A stretch of DNA of 64,000 nucleotides, from assembly GCF_964340395.1 (NCBI RefSeq), contig NC_135559.1, forward strand, positions 24,260,494 to 24,324,493. The letters are read 5' to 3'. The translations under genes were made by a program, and so were the position numbers. The notes under the pieces are model-generated. The model was not told the origin of the DNA and did not search any database. It was given only the letters and a program-made list of their open reading frames with translations. Position 1 is the first letter of the stretch; each line of letters opens with the position of its first letter. Shown in pieces: positions 58,201-61,200 of this stretch. The stretch is from Glandiceps talaboti (Eukaryota; Hemichordata; Enteropneusta; Spengelidae).

Positions 58201-61200
58201 GACAACACACCAATATGTTACATGCACTAGACTGTATAGTATATTAGTTACTGACAACACACCAACATGGTACATGCACTAGCCTGTATAGTCTACTGAC
58301 AACACACCAACATGTTACATGCACTAGACTCTAAGTCTACTGACAACACACCAACATGTTACATGCACTAGACTGTATAGTATATTAGTTACTGACAACA
58401 CACCAACATGGTACATGCACTAGACTGTATAGTCTACTGGTTACTGACAACACACCAGCACACTGACATGCTGTGAATGTGGTGTATGTGTTATTGTTGA
58501 AATATGTCTCTTTGTGTGAAAAACACACCATATGTCATAGAATGAAACAGTACACCAACCCTATTGTAATTAAAAACAGTAATGTTATAATATGGACAGA
58601 AATTATATGTGTTAATTGGTTGTGAGAAATGTTTGTTTTCATTTGTTACATCAAACCAGGAGATTTATGCTAACCAGGCCATCACCTGACATGCCAGTCT
58701 GTCAACTCCACACTGTAGATATTAAACCAGCCATTGATGACAGTGGTAAGTTATTTGACTGTCAACTCCACATTGTTCCTGGAGCCGGCACACATATGCA
58801 CATCAATTTATTTTGTTATATGATCCAATATGGCTGCCAGACAGCCATTTTGTTTACGATTTTTTCATATCCAAAGACATTAAATTACGCAGCCATGCCT
58901 GAACAGATCTCATTCAAAGTTAGTGTAAGGCAAAAAAAAAAAAAAGGGTTTGTTTCCCGTCCTCGCGCGCGTCATTCCAAACCATGCGCATCATTCGTTT
59001 TTATTCTGTTTCCCCTTTATTGTTTCAGACGTCACTGGCGATTTGTGAAATGCGCCACCTAAATGTTTCAACTGTAAAAAAATTCAGTGATTGTATTAGT
59101 ATATTTAAAGGGTAATTAAAGTACTGGTAATTTGATGGTACCTCTATACATTTCGTCTGAATACGTTGGAACATAGCGTATCATGTAGACGCGTACATAC
59201 ATGTTATAAGGATGAACGCGTACTCTGTAATACATGTGTTGTAGAAGCTCGTGAGACAGAACGTCTAGCGGATCGACACACAAACAGTTTATAGTATACG
59301 CAACGCTATGCGAAGCAACCGAAATTTTCACGATAAGGACCGTTTTTTAGAAATAATTTCTTAAATTTCCCCTTTTCTGAGTTCATATAACACAACTTTG
59401 GCAAATATATCTATGAATCGTACAATACTTCATGACTACTTTTGCGACATATGTGTAGAAATAGACAAGGTAGGAAAGCGTGAAATGCGGAAGTGACTAA
59501 CAAGACAACGCAACGCTACAATTATATAAGTCTTTGTTTAATCATGCATTTTACTCATCAACAAACTGAAGCGAGGATTTCTATTTTTTGATAGTGTTTT
59601 TCGATTACGTCCTCTCAAGCTTTCCCACCATCTATATCATCATTCATGTGTACTAGTGTGATATGTGCGCTTACTTTCGAGGAGAAGTGAACTACAGAGA
59701 ACGCGTACGCGTTAGCTGAGATAAACGTGAACACTACCCGAGAAACGCGTTCGAATGTAACTAACATGTAAATATGACGAAATGCATAGAGGTACATCTG
59801 AACAAGAATTCTTTAATTACCATAAATATATAGTATTACAATTACTGAATTTTTTTTACAGTTGAAATACTTCGTACGTTGTCAGTTGCCTGTGGTAGAT
59901 CAGTGAGGGGGATGTTTTATTTTAATATTGCTATGCTTTTGTCCATTCAAGTGTCTGTTGGCAGCAAAATCTTGCGTCCATTTGGACTTGTCGATGTTGA
60001 AAGTTCCACCAAGATATGCAGATTGTACGAGGACTTATGTAAAGGTATTCTAAGTTCTGGGGATCGATTTATTCTACCTGAACAGTACGAACTATGCCGT
60101 ATTGAGGCTTTGCGTGTCACGTGTATATGACGGAAATTTCCAGAGTGTCCCCCTACAAGCAAAACTGGAAGACATAGTTGAATTTGGCAAGTACTTAAAG
60201 ATCGTTTTGATCGAAGACTGTGACAAAGTGTCACAGCAACCTGTTAAAGATGCCTTCCATGTTCTGATGACTCAAAGACATTCAAAAGTGTGGCCAAATT
60301 TCATAATTTGGATCGCCCAAACAGATGTTTTGAACTCCACAATGCCATTATCAGGTGGTTGCAAGATCGTAACTTGGGATGGCAAAAGCAGTAAATAATC
60401 CTTGGGAGAACAGTTTGCCAGCGTTCTTGGGGAATGTTTATGGTTGATCGATCCACCAGTTGTGTGTATCCACACACCCCCCCCCCCCCCCCCCCCCACC
60501 AATAAAAAAAAAAAAAAATGCATCACCGCAGCATTTTTGAAATTACCTTAGGACGGGAAACAAAACCTTTTTTTTGGGGCCTAAGTTGTGTTACATACAT
60601 ATGCATGTGAATTTATGTCATGATACGGTCCAATACGACCACCAGGCGGCCTTTTTTTAGTTATTTTTTCATGTCCAGAACCATTACTTAGACATGACTG
60701 GACCGATTTCTATCAAACTTGGTTTAAGGACAACACACTATGGCATACATCTGCATGTCAATTTATTTTGTGATACAATCCAATATGGCCGCTAGACAGC
60801 CTTTTTGTTACAACTCTTTCATGTTCAAAGCCATTATGCAGACATGCCTGAACAGATCTCATTCAAAGTTGGTATAAGAACAATGTTCTATTACATGCAT
60901 AATTATGCATGTGAATTTATGTTGTGATCCAAAATGGAAACCAGGTGGCCATTTTTAACGATTTTTTCACATCCAGAACCATTACTTGGACATGACTGGA
61001 CCGATTTCTATCAAACTTGGTACAGGGATATATATTGTACCGTATTATTCATATGCACTTCAACTTGTGTGACGATACGATCGAATATAACCACTGGGTG
61101 AACATGAACAATTTCCATGAAAACTTTACACAAAGACAAATTGATTGTACTATGTATATATGTATGTCAACTTATGTCACAATATGATCCAACATGACCG

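Larger units (their letters stand above)
58933..60580. mobile_element. About 1.65 kb TIR element carrying an unknown ORF
   Basis: Left end (A)n then GGGTTTGTTTCCCGTCC, right end GGACGGGAAACAAAACC then (T)n; these are inverse of each other with one indel. It interrupts a dispersed repeat present on both sides. The interior holds a nested TIR element (59064-59870) and a broken ORF (59861-60398). The target duplication is unclear (possibly GGC). I do not recognise the family. Confidence 0.6.
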
